From positions 1,364,001-1,428,000 of the forward strand of contig JAALGY010000010.1 of NCBI GenBank assembly GCA_032358165.1: DNA of 64,000 nucleotides, written 5' to 3'. How positions within the stretch are numbered: the first letter of the stretch is position 1; the number at the start of each line of letters is the position of its first letter. Positions 46,856 through 57,439 of this stretch are shown here, piece by piece. The notes beneath the pieces are model-generated. The model had not been told where the DNA came from. It worked only from the letters and a program-made list of their open reading frames with translations, and did no database searches. A program made the position numbers and the translations under genes. The DNA comes from Diplosphaera chodatii. Taxonomy: Eukaryota; Chlorophyta; Trebouxiophyceae; Prasiolales; Stichococcaceae.

Positions 46856-49800
46856 CTACTGACCACCGGCTTTGCGCTTGCCGCCACCCTTCCGACGTGC
46901 CTTCGCCGCCGCCGCCGCCGCCGAGGCCCTCTGAATGTCCGCATGGGCCACGGGCGCTGCCGCAAGTGCGCCCGCATCCAGCGTCGCTGGCATTGCCTCA
47001 TAGTCGCTGACCACCGTCGAACAGTCATCTCAGCCACACAACAGCTCGGGTGGCATGACACACATGAAGCAGCTGCTGCTGCCAGAAGCGAGCAGCTCAA
47101 AATCTGCATCCCAAGCACTGGTTCAACTGACAGCACAGCAGTGATGCATCCTCTTTGACAGCCGGCTGGGACTCTCAAGTTGCAGAAGGCACCTGTAGTC
47201 GTCCTCGTCGTCGTACTGCCCGGGCTCCGGGTCGGGGCTGAAGGCGTCCGGCGGGGCGGCGGCGCCCGTTGCGGACGCCACCGCCGGCGGCGCCGCGCTG
47301 AAGTCGCTGCCGCTGACCAGCGCGTCCAGGAAGGGTGCGAACGGCTTCTGCGCCTCGAACAGGCAGCTGCACACCCAGGGGAGGCAGGTTGAGTCAGCTC
47401 AGGTAGCATGGACCGGGTCAAGCTTGACGAGCTTCTCCACACATGGCGCTGTTCACCCTGCAGCAAGTTCCGGCCAATTGCACTGAGAGCGCGGCCGGCG
47501 GCCGGCCCCTGGACACGGATTGCATGCGCCAGCACCAGCTTCGTGATGGGACATCAGGGCGGCTGCACGGGCGCAGCGCTGCAGGTGGGCTGCCGCCGCA
47601 CAGCAGGTCGCAGCATGGCAGCGCAGACCATGTCCCTGCCACAAGTGTTCGAGCTGCTGCTGCCGGCAGCCGGGGCAGCAGGGGAGCACACCTGATGGCA
47701 GATGCATAGTTGACCACGCCGGCCCAGTTGGCGTCCCGTCGCAGTGCGCCCGCGTTGCCGACTACCAGCAGGCTGGACCGCGCACGGCTGCGGCAGCAGG
47801 AAGCAGCGTGCAGTGGAACACGCAGGCGTGTCTGCCAACGGGCAACGGCCACAGTCAGTCAGCAGGCTGCAGGGTGAGGGGAGGCGGGAGCCTTGGCATG
47901 AAGCAGCAGGCTCCCCCTAGATAGCTCCGTAATCCCAAATGCCTTGCAAAGGACACTGTGGACCAGTCGAAAGCGCGTGCGGCTGCTGTGTTCAGGAGCT
48001 CCGCAGCACACACTGGGGATGCGACAGCACCTGAGGCCGACGTTGATGCGGCGGGGGTCGGCGACGAAGCCGATGCGCCGCCGCGGGTTGGACCGTACCG
48101 TGGTGAAGATGCAGATCTCCTTCTCGCGGCCCTGTCCCAGATAGGGCACCGTGTGTCAACACTGGCGCATACTGTGCAGGGGCAAGGTTCGAGGAATTTG
48201 GCATCACCGCCCCATCGCATGTACAGGATGCTGGGGCTGGGGCTGGGGCCATTGCTTGTCATCCTGCAGTACGGGCCAGTGCCTTGCCACCGGCATGAAT
48301 GCAAAGCCTGCTGTTGCCTGGCGTCCCAGAGCGGGGAGCTGTCATGAAGCGACGCAGCACCTGGAAGCCGTCGATGGTGTGTATGTCGACCATGTTTGCA
48401 CGCTCGCCCAGCGCCGCCCTGAACTTCTCCCGCAGCAGCGTCACCTGCGCTCATTGCACCGGGTTCTTCGCTCCTCCGCTTGGCACTGGTGTGCCATCCA
48501 CGAGTGAGAGCATCGGGCGGCAATATTAGCGACGAGCTGCACGCTACACACACAGCCCCTGGAGATGTGCAGTATGCACCTCTGGAAGATCATCAGCTCG
48601 AACCACAGCAGACTCGCTAAATGGCAATGGCTATAGGAGTATGCCGGGCTGCACACCACCCTAAAGGAGCCCTGCTTGCAGGCTGGACCAGCGGCGCACC
48701 TGCACTTCGTAACCGCACTTTGTAGGGGAGGCAATGCACCAGCGCCGAGGTGGGAGACAGACTGCACCTGTGCCTTGTAGGGGGAGATGATGCCGATGGC
48801 GGGGCGGTCGCGCAGGGCGGGCGCCGCCGCTGTCAGCGCCCCGTACAGCCGCATCACCAACTCCGCCTCCACCCGGTTCACCAGCGACGTGCCCGCCACC
48901 ACCTCCTTCCCTGTAGCAGAGACAAGCGCAGCGTCAACGCTGAGCTGCATGACTCCTAAGCCAACCTCCTCTCACAACCTGCTGGGTTCTACAGCCTTCT
49001 GCTGCGAGATCTTGTGCTGTCCTCTGCCTGCTGACAGCTGGGCGCTGCTGTGCCCACTTGGTTGACACTTGCAGGGCCAGAGGCTGCAACACAAGGGGGT
49101 CCTATGTGGGAGGTGCCAGCGTGCCGCCCTGGCACCACTGGCACAACGATGCGCATCCAAGCGCCGCCATCACCTCTGACATCGAAGAAGGCCAGGGGCC
49201 CGAAGCAGGGCGAGGCGTGCCACGGCGCCGCGGTCTTCTCCGCCATGCCGGCCGCGTCCCGCAGCGCGCCGCCGTAGAAGGTGCGCGAGATGAAGCCGCA
49301 GATGAGCGGGTGCATGCGGTACTGGGTGTCCAGCATCTGCAGCACGCATGATGAGGCCTGCTCAGCAACCAGACCGTGCATGAGGAGCGATGCGGCCCAG
49401 CATCTGCAGGAGCGATGAACTGCTAATGCACCACTGTGTGCTGCGCCAACTGCTTATAGACTGAGGGCACTGCAGCTGAGCACAGCCGATATGGCGCAAA
49501 TCTAGAGCATGGCGGCTCAAAAATGCAGCTTCACTGGGCTGCACATCAGCGGCCCGCCTGCACGGGGTACCCCGCCGCCTGCAGCCGCTGGAACATGGAG
49601 GTGTTGTAGCCGTGCTCCAGGGCCGTGCTGGACAGCACCGTGGCCGGCAGCTGGTTGGGGTCGCCCACCAGAAACACCTGCACGGTTTGAACCTGAGACG
49701 ACATGTGCAAGTTTGCCTGCGGCTGCACCTGGCTGCACAGACCTTGGCGTTTACACACGGGCCACACTGCCAGGGCAGCTGGTGTCTGTGTGCCGTGCAG

Positions 49801-52800
49801 CAGCGCCTGCGCATCATCATGTCATGAACACGTGACATGAACACATGTGCGTCAGCCACATCGGCTGTCGACCTGCTTGATGCCCAGGGTGAGGGGGGTG
49901 AGGGAGCTGGGATCTGCGCATCTCTACCAATAGCAAGGCCTTCCTAGCTGAGCGTGGCAAAGTCACTCTGCAGCCCCGAAGCTGCTGCACCGCTGCCCCC
50001 GGGCGCCCACCTGCTTGATGCCCAGGGTGAGGGGGATGAGGGAGCTGGGCTCCACGGCCTGCGCGGCCTCGTCCACCACCACCGCGTCCAGCGGCCGGGC
50101 CATGCGCGCAAACACGCCGCTGCCCGCAAACGACAGGGTGCTGCAGGGGGGCAACACAGGTGCATCAAATCTTCAAAGACGGCTCAGAATGTTGACCCGA
50201 CATGAGGCCGCAGGGCTCAGCATGCACTGAAGTGACCGTTGATGGCACTTCAGACATGAGGGCTGCTGGGGTGCCGGCCCTGCAGGAGCGCCTGCCAGCA
50301 GCTGTGCTGGCACTGCGGCTACCTGCAGATGACGTCGCACTCGTCCAGGACCTGCGTCTGCAGCCGCTCCCGCTCCAGCCGCTCGTGCTTTGGGCTGCTG
50401 CCCTCCGCCTGTGTACATTTTCATTTTAAAACAGTGTATAGATGTACACACTCCTTCAAGAAATTACCCTGTATATTGAATTCATTCCTATGAATGTATG
50501 CGTTTCTGTATGGCAACAGCAGCATATCGGATCACAACTCCTCTCTGCCTACAGCTGCTGGTGGTGTGACACTGATCCAACGATGCTGAACAGTGTTGGG
50601 CGAGACACTTGTATGCTGGCGTCACTGCAGGCAGCTCGCCATGGGCGTGAAGCATTGTGGCTGCCTGGGGACTGCGGATGGTGACATCAAACGAATATCT
50701 GCTCACAACTTCCAGGGCGCAAGCAAGTAGGGCCTCAATGGTTGTGCGGAGGTGAGATCACTTGGGCGAGCATCAGAGTCGGGTCTGCTATAGCTGCAAT
50801 GGAGCAGCTGCTGCCCGCACCTGCGCCGCCCTGGCCAGCCGCTCGGCGACCAGCCGCTCCAGGGAGAAGGCCTCCACGCTGTGGTGGACGCTCACGCCGA
50901 CGCGCACCAGCTTCGGCACATAGGCGCGCCCCCTGGAGTCTACCAGCCCCGCGGCCGCCAGCCGCCCCACGATCTCGTCTAGCGCGCCGTTGCTGGGGGC
51001 GCACACCAGCAGGTGCGGCCGGCCCTGCAGCATGGACAACAGGCAGAATCTTTCAACACGCGTTGCACCTGTCCACAGGCTGCTGCGGTGGACTGGTGCC
51101 GCCCTGCCATGCACAGGGTCTTGCAACTGCTGCAGCGCATGGCGGGTGCGATGCTTTTGGCTGTCAGGGTTCTGTGTGCTTAGCTCCCTCTGAAAGTTGC
51201 GAGAGGTCAGGGATCCCGCTGTTTGTCGCTTCGTCAGCGTGCCATAATGATATTTTTGGGTAAACGTAAATACATATAAATCTATAGTCAATATTTTTAC
51301 CAAATTCAGAATAATGTAATAATGAAAAAACAATTCAAGAAAATACCTGCGAGGAGGCGCCGACGCGCAGCGGCGGGGCGCCCGGCCGCATGCCGAACAG
51401 CGGGTCCTCCAGCTCGCCCTCGCCGCCGCCGCTGCTGTCCACAGCCATGGCGCTGACCCGCAGGCTCCTGCAGCACGACACCGGGGGGCCAATGGATAAC
51501 AACGGAGGTTGTGCTGCCTGATTCCTGGTGCTGCAAAAGGCGCTCAGCTTGGTCCACTCAGGTGCCGATCACTTGTGAAGTTTTTTAGATATGTATGACA
51601 CTTCTCCACGCCCTGAAATAACCCTGCATACCGGCTTCTCGAGTGGTGTATGTCGATAAGCCTCGACAGCAGGCTGCACTGGCACAACCACCGTGCTCGG
51701 TTCCCCCGCCTGTCACGCACCTGAGGCTTTGGGCGGTGCGCACGAGCCAGGGCGATGCGCGCGCCGTGAGCGTGAACCTCGTGGGCGGCACCGGTGCTGG
51801 CCCCTGCGAACCTGCTGAGCCATCCCCGCCGCCGGCTGACCCCGCGGCCCGCAGCAGCTGCGGGCTGTCCGCCGGCACCGCGCACGCCAGCACGCTGAGC
51901 AGCCCCAGGATCGTCTTCGTCTTGCCGGTACCTGTGCGCATCAGCAGAACGTCAGAGTTGCACCTGATATGTGGACTAGTGCTTTCAAGATTTAGCAGCC
52001 CAAGGTCATCTATAGCTGGCACGGCAGGTCGTGACACTCTCTGATCCACTGCAACTGTGTCACTGCATGCTGCCGGCCTGCCAGCAATACGTTTAGATGC
52101 CATACCACCTGGGGGCCCCTGCACCAGCACAAGGCGCGCGTTGGTCTCCAGCCCCGCGGTGACCGCCGCCCGCTGGCTGGCGTTGAACTGCTGGTCCAGG
52201 GTGGCCTGCACCGCCGGCGGCACCGCCAGCTTCTTCTTGGCGCCCGCCGCTGGCGGCTGCAAACATGAGCAAAATTGCACCCAATTCCATCCTGTGAGCA
52301 GGTTGAGCAAGCCCAAGGCTCTGCCATAGTATTGCTGCACTGTGTGCTGCATGGGCGTCGAAGCTCCCGTACATTTGGCCGTCGCTTCTGAGTGCACCTC
52401 GGGAACTTCCATTGATTTGTCGTCATCCTGCCTGGCGAGGATGGTGTGCAGCAGGGGGCCTGGGCTCGGTGCGGTGCAGCGCTAGGTACATGCCGCCCAC
52501 AAGCCAACTTGAAGCACAGCCATGTGTAGCCTGAAGCCACACCTGCCCGCTGAGAATGGTGCGCAGACAGGGGATGCGCTCGGTGCGGTGCAGCGCGGCC
52601 CACTCGCGCGCGATGGTGGACATGCTGGAGATGGGCTGCGCAAACCAGCGACTTTGAGGGGCCTTGAGCAGCCCTGCCACCGCCTCCAGCCTGCGTCAGC
52701 AGTTGTCTGATATCAGGTGACATGAGCGGGAGTGAGTATTTGCCGCGCCAGCCAGCACATTGACCGGCCCAACCACCCACCTGTGGCGAGCTGTACAAAA

Positions 52801-53930
52801 CCCGACCCAAACCTGGCAACCTTTTCTGAACTGGCTGCCTGCAGGTGCAGCGGCTGCAGTAGGCCCAATGGCCACCTTGCAGAAGGGTAGAATTGAGGAA
52901 GGCAGCATCTGTACTGGCGCACCTGTCCCTGACGGCCTTGTGGGCGCTGGGCGCCTGCAGGTACAGGCGCAGCAGCAGGCCCGCCTGTCCCTCCCGGTGC
53001 ACTGCCCACCCCAGGGCATGCGGCTGGCCGCCTGCGCCGTCCTCCTGAGCAGTTTGGAGGGTGCGGCTGGTGCGTTGGGTGCTATTGCCGATGCATACAG
53101 CACGTGAATCATCAAGACATGTAGGAGCCGGGCATGACACGAAGCCAGCACTGAGTGTCATTGCCACAGCAGCGTTTCCTTCTGGCGCCCTTAAGCAGGC
53201 AGCACCCAGATATACAGTGGGAAATTCCCTAGAGTTCGTGCCATTGCAGGCTCAAAGCAACACACCTCGGGGTGCCTGCTGGACAGCAGCACGCAATCGT
53301 TGTCGGAGAACTCCGCGGGCGCATTCGTGTTCATGGTCAGGTGCACCTGCGTGAACTCGCCATCCTGCAGGAGGACACGAAGCACAGGGTGTCAGTGGAT
53401 CGTCCACCACCCGGCTGATCGCCAGCCTTGACACAGTTTGTCAGCCCCATTTTACATCTGAATTATGAAATTGAATATCTCTACCTGCTCGGTGCCACTG
53501 GTGACGACGGCCTGCGGCTGGGGCTGGTCGGCCAGGCCGCCGCCCCGCAGCAGCAGCGCCGCGCACTCGTCCAGCAGCAGGGGGCGGAACGCCGCCACGT
53601 ACTCCTGCAGTGCTCGATGCTGTCTTGGGGTGGAGTTGCGGGCGCTCAGGCAAGGGGTCTATGCAGCATGCTGTGGCGCCGCATGCACAGGCATTCCAGC
53701 ATGGCGGTTGCATCCCTCGCATGTGAAGGTCAGTTGCAGCATCAAGCCACAGCAGAGAGGTCCTATGGCCGTTGTGCATGCACATGACTCGCCTCCGGGC
53801 TGCTGAAGGTGTTTGGCGGCCGTTTCAGGGTCTCCCTGACGGCATCAGACTGCTTCTGGGCGTCGTACATCTCGAAGTAGTCCCAGGTCAGCACCTGATG
53901 CTGCAGGCTAGCCACGACTGCCGCGTCCAT
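46856..53930 (-). CDS. SF1B superfamily helicase, senataxin/Sen1/MAA3-like
   Basis: Family members unwind RNA and RNA-DNA hybrids in the nucleus and act in transcription termination and R-loop removal. About twenty minus-strand exons run from the ATG at 53930 (first exons 53930-53793, 53604-53485, 53364-53266) to TAG at 46856. The N-terminus has the Sen1/MAA3 signature VLTWDYFEMYDAQKQ and EYVAAFRPLLLDECAALLL. The helicase core follows in order: NASQRAAVTAGL and Walker A GPPG/TGKT (52109/51931), LLVCAPSNGALDEIV (about 51000), LDECDVIC, VVVDEAAQAVEPSSLIPLTL (about 50060), FLVGDPNQLPATV (about 49650), LDTQYRMHPLICGFISRTFY (about 49310), AIGIISPYKAQ, VDIHTIDGFQGREKEICIFT, GFVADPRRINVGL (about 48050) and SSLLVVGNAGALRRDANW (about 47750). 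The C-terminus is acidic, then basic (KARRKGGGKRKAGGQ), a possible nuclear signal. The first intron begins with GC. The last two exon joins are uncertain. Confidence 0.9.
49870..49913 (-). repeat. Partial copy of a helicase exon 3' end inside the next intron
   Basis: Bases 50009-50052 cover the 3' end and donor of the Walker B exon on the minus strand (encoding SSLIPLTLGIKQ). They recur at 49870-49913 with only a few differences, downstream in transcription and within the intron. The copy keeps the CAG/GT donor, so it might act as a decoy splice site. Confidence 0.82.
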
Positions 53931-54551
53931 GTCTGCAGCGGCTGATCAAGTTACCAAGCTACAACACTCCACCTCCTGGGTCGAGAAGCATCAAGCAACG
54001 CATCATTTGAGGGCTAAGACTATATTTCGGCTAGCTGCGTCCTTCTGAGATTCTCCGATGATGCAAGATGTATCTGACACAAGTCAGTATGCAAACAAAC
54101 AACACCAGCACCATGCGCAAGGGTGGTCGCCATTGTACGGCTGCACACTGGCTGCAGGGCAGCCTGTACTGCAAAGCTTGGAGCTGTTCGGAAACTGGAT
54201 GCTGTGAACTTGTGCAACACTGAACTTTTTGTGCAGCGGCTATTTCAACATCAACAAGATACATTCATCCGATAGTTGTGGCGTCTCTGCTTATCTCCTG
54301 CGCGTGCTGCTTTGCGTCATCTAGCCTGCGAGGCTCACAGCCCAGGTCTTGGGGTTGTATTTCGCTCTCAGAGCAGACCAGATCCGGCAGTAGCCAGCGG
54401 TCAGACGACACTTCGACATCATGAGGCGCAGCGGAGCTTTTGTTCTGGCGAGGTGCCTGATCCCCACGCCATGTTTGTTGCGACTCACCTTGTGCTCTAT
54501 CTTATGCATGTCGCACCCCGCAAGCGGCGCTGATCATCGGGTTGCCGCTCG
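53931..54551. promoter_or_regulatory. Divergent promoter region between the helicase and the next gene
   Basis: About 620 bases separate the helicase ATG (53930, minus) from the ATG at 54552 (plus). Both 5' regions should lie here. No named motif is recognised. Confidence 0.4.
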
Positions 54552-56793
54552 ATGAACAGGCTCGGGCGAACAGCAGCGACATCCGCAAGTTCACAGCCTG
54601 CAGCCACATGCGCGCTGCCGTCTGCAGCGCCGGCGCAGCTGCATGGTGCACCAACGGCGGCAAACAGCGGCAGCGCTGCAAAGCAGTTGGCAGCCAGGCT
54701 GCTGCACGGCAGCGCAGCTATCAGCGCGCCAGACGGCGCAGAGGCGAAGCCGTCCCTCGGCGGCATGCCGGCGTCAGACCTGAAGTCCACTGGCAGCGGC
54801 GCGCCCAAGTCTGCAGGCGACAGAGACTCGTGAGCACCTTGGCTGCATTGCAGTTGATCAGGCTTATACATGTCGCACAGCAGTTGCATCTCTCTGTCCT
54901 ATGTCATGTCACAGTCAATGAGCTTATGAGGCCACTAGAATCTGGTGAACAGCCTCGGCAGCAGGTAGCATCATCAGGCATATCCTTTTCTCAACCGCAT
55001 GGTGCAGTGTTCTGGAGTTTTATACCACATGCAACGACCAGACCAGCGCCATTTCTGGTGTGGCGTACCGCAGGCAGGCTCAGTCGTACAGAGAGCGCTA
55101 GAAGGTCAGCAAAGTCCAGAGCCTTTATACCTTGTTCCGCAGGGAGATGCAGCAGCCGAAGAGCGCAACTTTCAGGGAAGGCGTGGTCAACTCCATGCGC
55201 GCCACGTCGGGTGCCGTTACTGACGAGAGCCCTGAAGCCGACCACCCCGCCATCAAGTACAAGGTCAGCAGCATCTTTTGCATGGAGTGAATACACCCAA
55301 GTCAGCAGTCAGTTCTACAGTAATGAAGCAGAGCACGCACTCAGCCAGGGAGCGCGCGATTCTGTCAGCATGCATGCAAGCCAGCAGTCTTGTGTGCACA
55401 ATGTTGCAGGGTGGCACGCATCGCCTGTGTGCGCGTGTGTGCCGTATGCCAATGTTCATGCGCAGTCAGAGTTTTGCACAGACGGCACACGAATGTGTAG
55501 GGCGCCCTTTGGATAGCATCAGCCGCAATAGCAAATTGAAGCCGTTGACCAGACTTTTCACCAAGGGCGTGCCCTGTGCAATGCAGCATGCCGAGATTCA
55601 GGGGGACACCCGGGCGGACGACACGGGGGTGAGCGGCATGCCGGCGGACCGGCCGGTGGCGACGCCGCAGGAGGGCCTCGGCAACCAGCCGGGGGAGAAT
55701 GAGCCCGAGCCCAAAGGTGGGCTTCCAAGTTCTTCACGAGCACCAGCGTGCAGCATGAACAGGCCTTGACTGGCCTTAGGTCAAGTGCTCCAGCTGCCGA
55801 GCTGTGGTGCCAAAAGATACCAGGCAATGCCGACTGGGATCGACCACCCAGCTAGAGCAGTGAAGATCTGATCTGAGGCCTTTTGCTGGAGCATTTGCAC
55901 TGCAGCGTCGAATGTTGCACGAGCGCCTTTGAGCCTACCGGCAAGTGGGAACTTGCATGTGGCTCCCACAAGGCATGTAAGCCCGTGTCACAATGCGGAC
56001 CTGGAGCTGAAGCACATCCACTGTTTTGAGAGTTTCGAGAGAGGAGTCGCCACAGTGCACAGGGGAGCAGGGCCTGCTTGACAGCGTGCCGGACGAGCTG
56101 GGCGCCAAATCGCGGTGTACTGTGAGTATGACAAGCCAAGTCGTGACGGTGCGTTGTGTGCTGTGATGTCAGGGGAGCAGGGCCTGCTGGACAGCGTGCC
56201 GGACGAACTGGGCGCCAACCCGCACCCGCACAACAAGGACACCACCCGTCAGCGGTGGTGCGTGTGGCCTTGTGACTGCTGTGCATGCAGCGGGCCCTTT
56301 ACATGGGACAGCCTGCTCGCTCATGACTACACGCTGCTGCAATGGGCTGGCCAGCTTGGAGACAACCTCCTGGCACTCCAGCCCTTGCAATGCTTGATGC
56401 TTCAGGTGCTGTCACCTTCATATGTACCGCCACACTGCAGGGGTGATGAGGAGAAGGAGCCCCTGATCCGCAAGACGGGCGCCCCGGAGTTTGACGCCAC
56501 CCTGGAGCCCGGCCGCACCCCTGACTTGGGCAGGTAACAGCGCCAATGCCAGGCGCCTCATGCCCCGAGTTGTGGGCAGTGGCGCTGTGACGTCTCACCA
56601 TGCAGCTCAGCATTTCTGCCATGACCACCATGACTACCATGCCCCAAGTGTGCAAACCAGACGTCTCAAACGGTTTTGGTTTCTGTGCTGCAGCCACGGG
56701 TCCACTGAGTTGTACGACGAGGCCAACCGGCAGCAGCTGGCCGAGAAGCAGGCGCCCGAGCGCAGCGAGGAGTCTGAGCGCCTGGGACCCTAG
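54552..56793 (+). CDS. Unrecognised small hydrophilic protein, possibly organelle-targeted
   Basis: Six exons fit in phase: 54552-54829, 55143-55263, 55587-55716, 56173-56254, 56441-56533 and 56694-56793, giving 267 residues. The first 60 residues are rich in Ser, Ala, Thr and Arg and poor in acidic residues (MNRLGRTAATSASSQPAA, KQLAARLLHGSAAI), which resembles a mitochondrial or plastid transit peptide. The rest is very polar, with no membrane segment: PKSATFREGVVNSMRATSGA, DESPEADHPAIKYK, GMPADRPVATPQEGLGNQPG, LLDSVPDELGANPHPHNKDT and a charged C-terminus ending SERLGP. Such composition resembles LEA-like or stress-associated proteins, but I cannot place it in a family and claim no function. 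A degenerate copy of exon 4 lies 110 bases upstream of it. Confidence 0.72.
56063..56121 (+). repeat. Duplicated, phase-incompatible copy of exon 4
   Basis: A second acceptor followed by coding text for GEQGLLDSVPDELGA precedes the true exon 4 (56173-56254) and is nearly identical over its first 44 bases, then diverges and meets a GTGAGT donor. It enters in phase 1 and leaves in phase 0, so it cannot be included with, or instead of, exon 4 without a frameshift. Confidence 0.82.
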
Positions 56794-57439
56794 CTTTTGA
56801 AGCACACCAGAATCAGCTGGGTTGCACTTTAGAGACGTGTGTCAATAACAGGCAGGAACTGTGGTCATGAACATCAACCAGTACTGGTTGTGTCAGGGCG
56901 TATGGCGTCAGATGCAGGTGTTCGCTTCAGAACGTGCTGGCGTGCCGTTGACGCACTGTAATCCTGTACAGCATCCTGAAGTCTCAAGTGAACAACAGCG
57001 CAGCTTGTAGGTGGCCTGACAGCCAGCCAGAGTGTGGAGCTGTCACGTGTGCTCGACATGTTGTAAGCAAGGTCTCATGCAGCTGCTTTGCTGCCTCTTG
57101 GATGGACTGCCTAGAGCTGGACAGATGATTCCTCTCAGGCGAGCTCTACTTGACACGTCGGCGAGCAGAGCACAGTGAACACAACAGCAGGTCATATGTA
57201 TATATTTGAAGTCGGTCCTGAAGACACACGTGTCGTGGGAGTTGCGCTACTTGTTGGGGCAAAGCATTGCTCCTGCCGCCCAAAAGCTTTCCGGCGGCCG
57301 ATTGCCGACTCGGTCGGCAGCTCCCAGAATGTGCTCTGGGACACCATATGGTGACACTCTGGTCGCGCTGGAATCTACCCATGTTATCTCAGTTTGCAGG
57401 TGTGCACCTTTGACACGCAGCTGGAAGTTTTCTGCAGGC
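56794..57439. other. Intergenic region before the Hint gene
   Basis: About 650 bases holding the 3' UTR of the gene on the left and the presumed promoter of the Hint gene. No coding block or repeat is seen. Confidence 0.45.
56957..56961 (+). terminator. TGTAA polyadenylation-type signal
   Basis: TGTAA lies 164 bases after the stop of the gene ending at 56793. It is the expected algal poly(A) signal. The call is by motif and position only. Confidence 0.4.

Noticed and set aside
53465..53806. Plus-strand open frame with a Ser/Arg-rich start
   Set aside because: It is antisense to helicase exons 1-2, whose minus-strand frame carries the Sen1/MAA3 signature.
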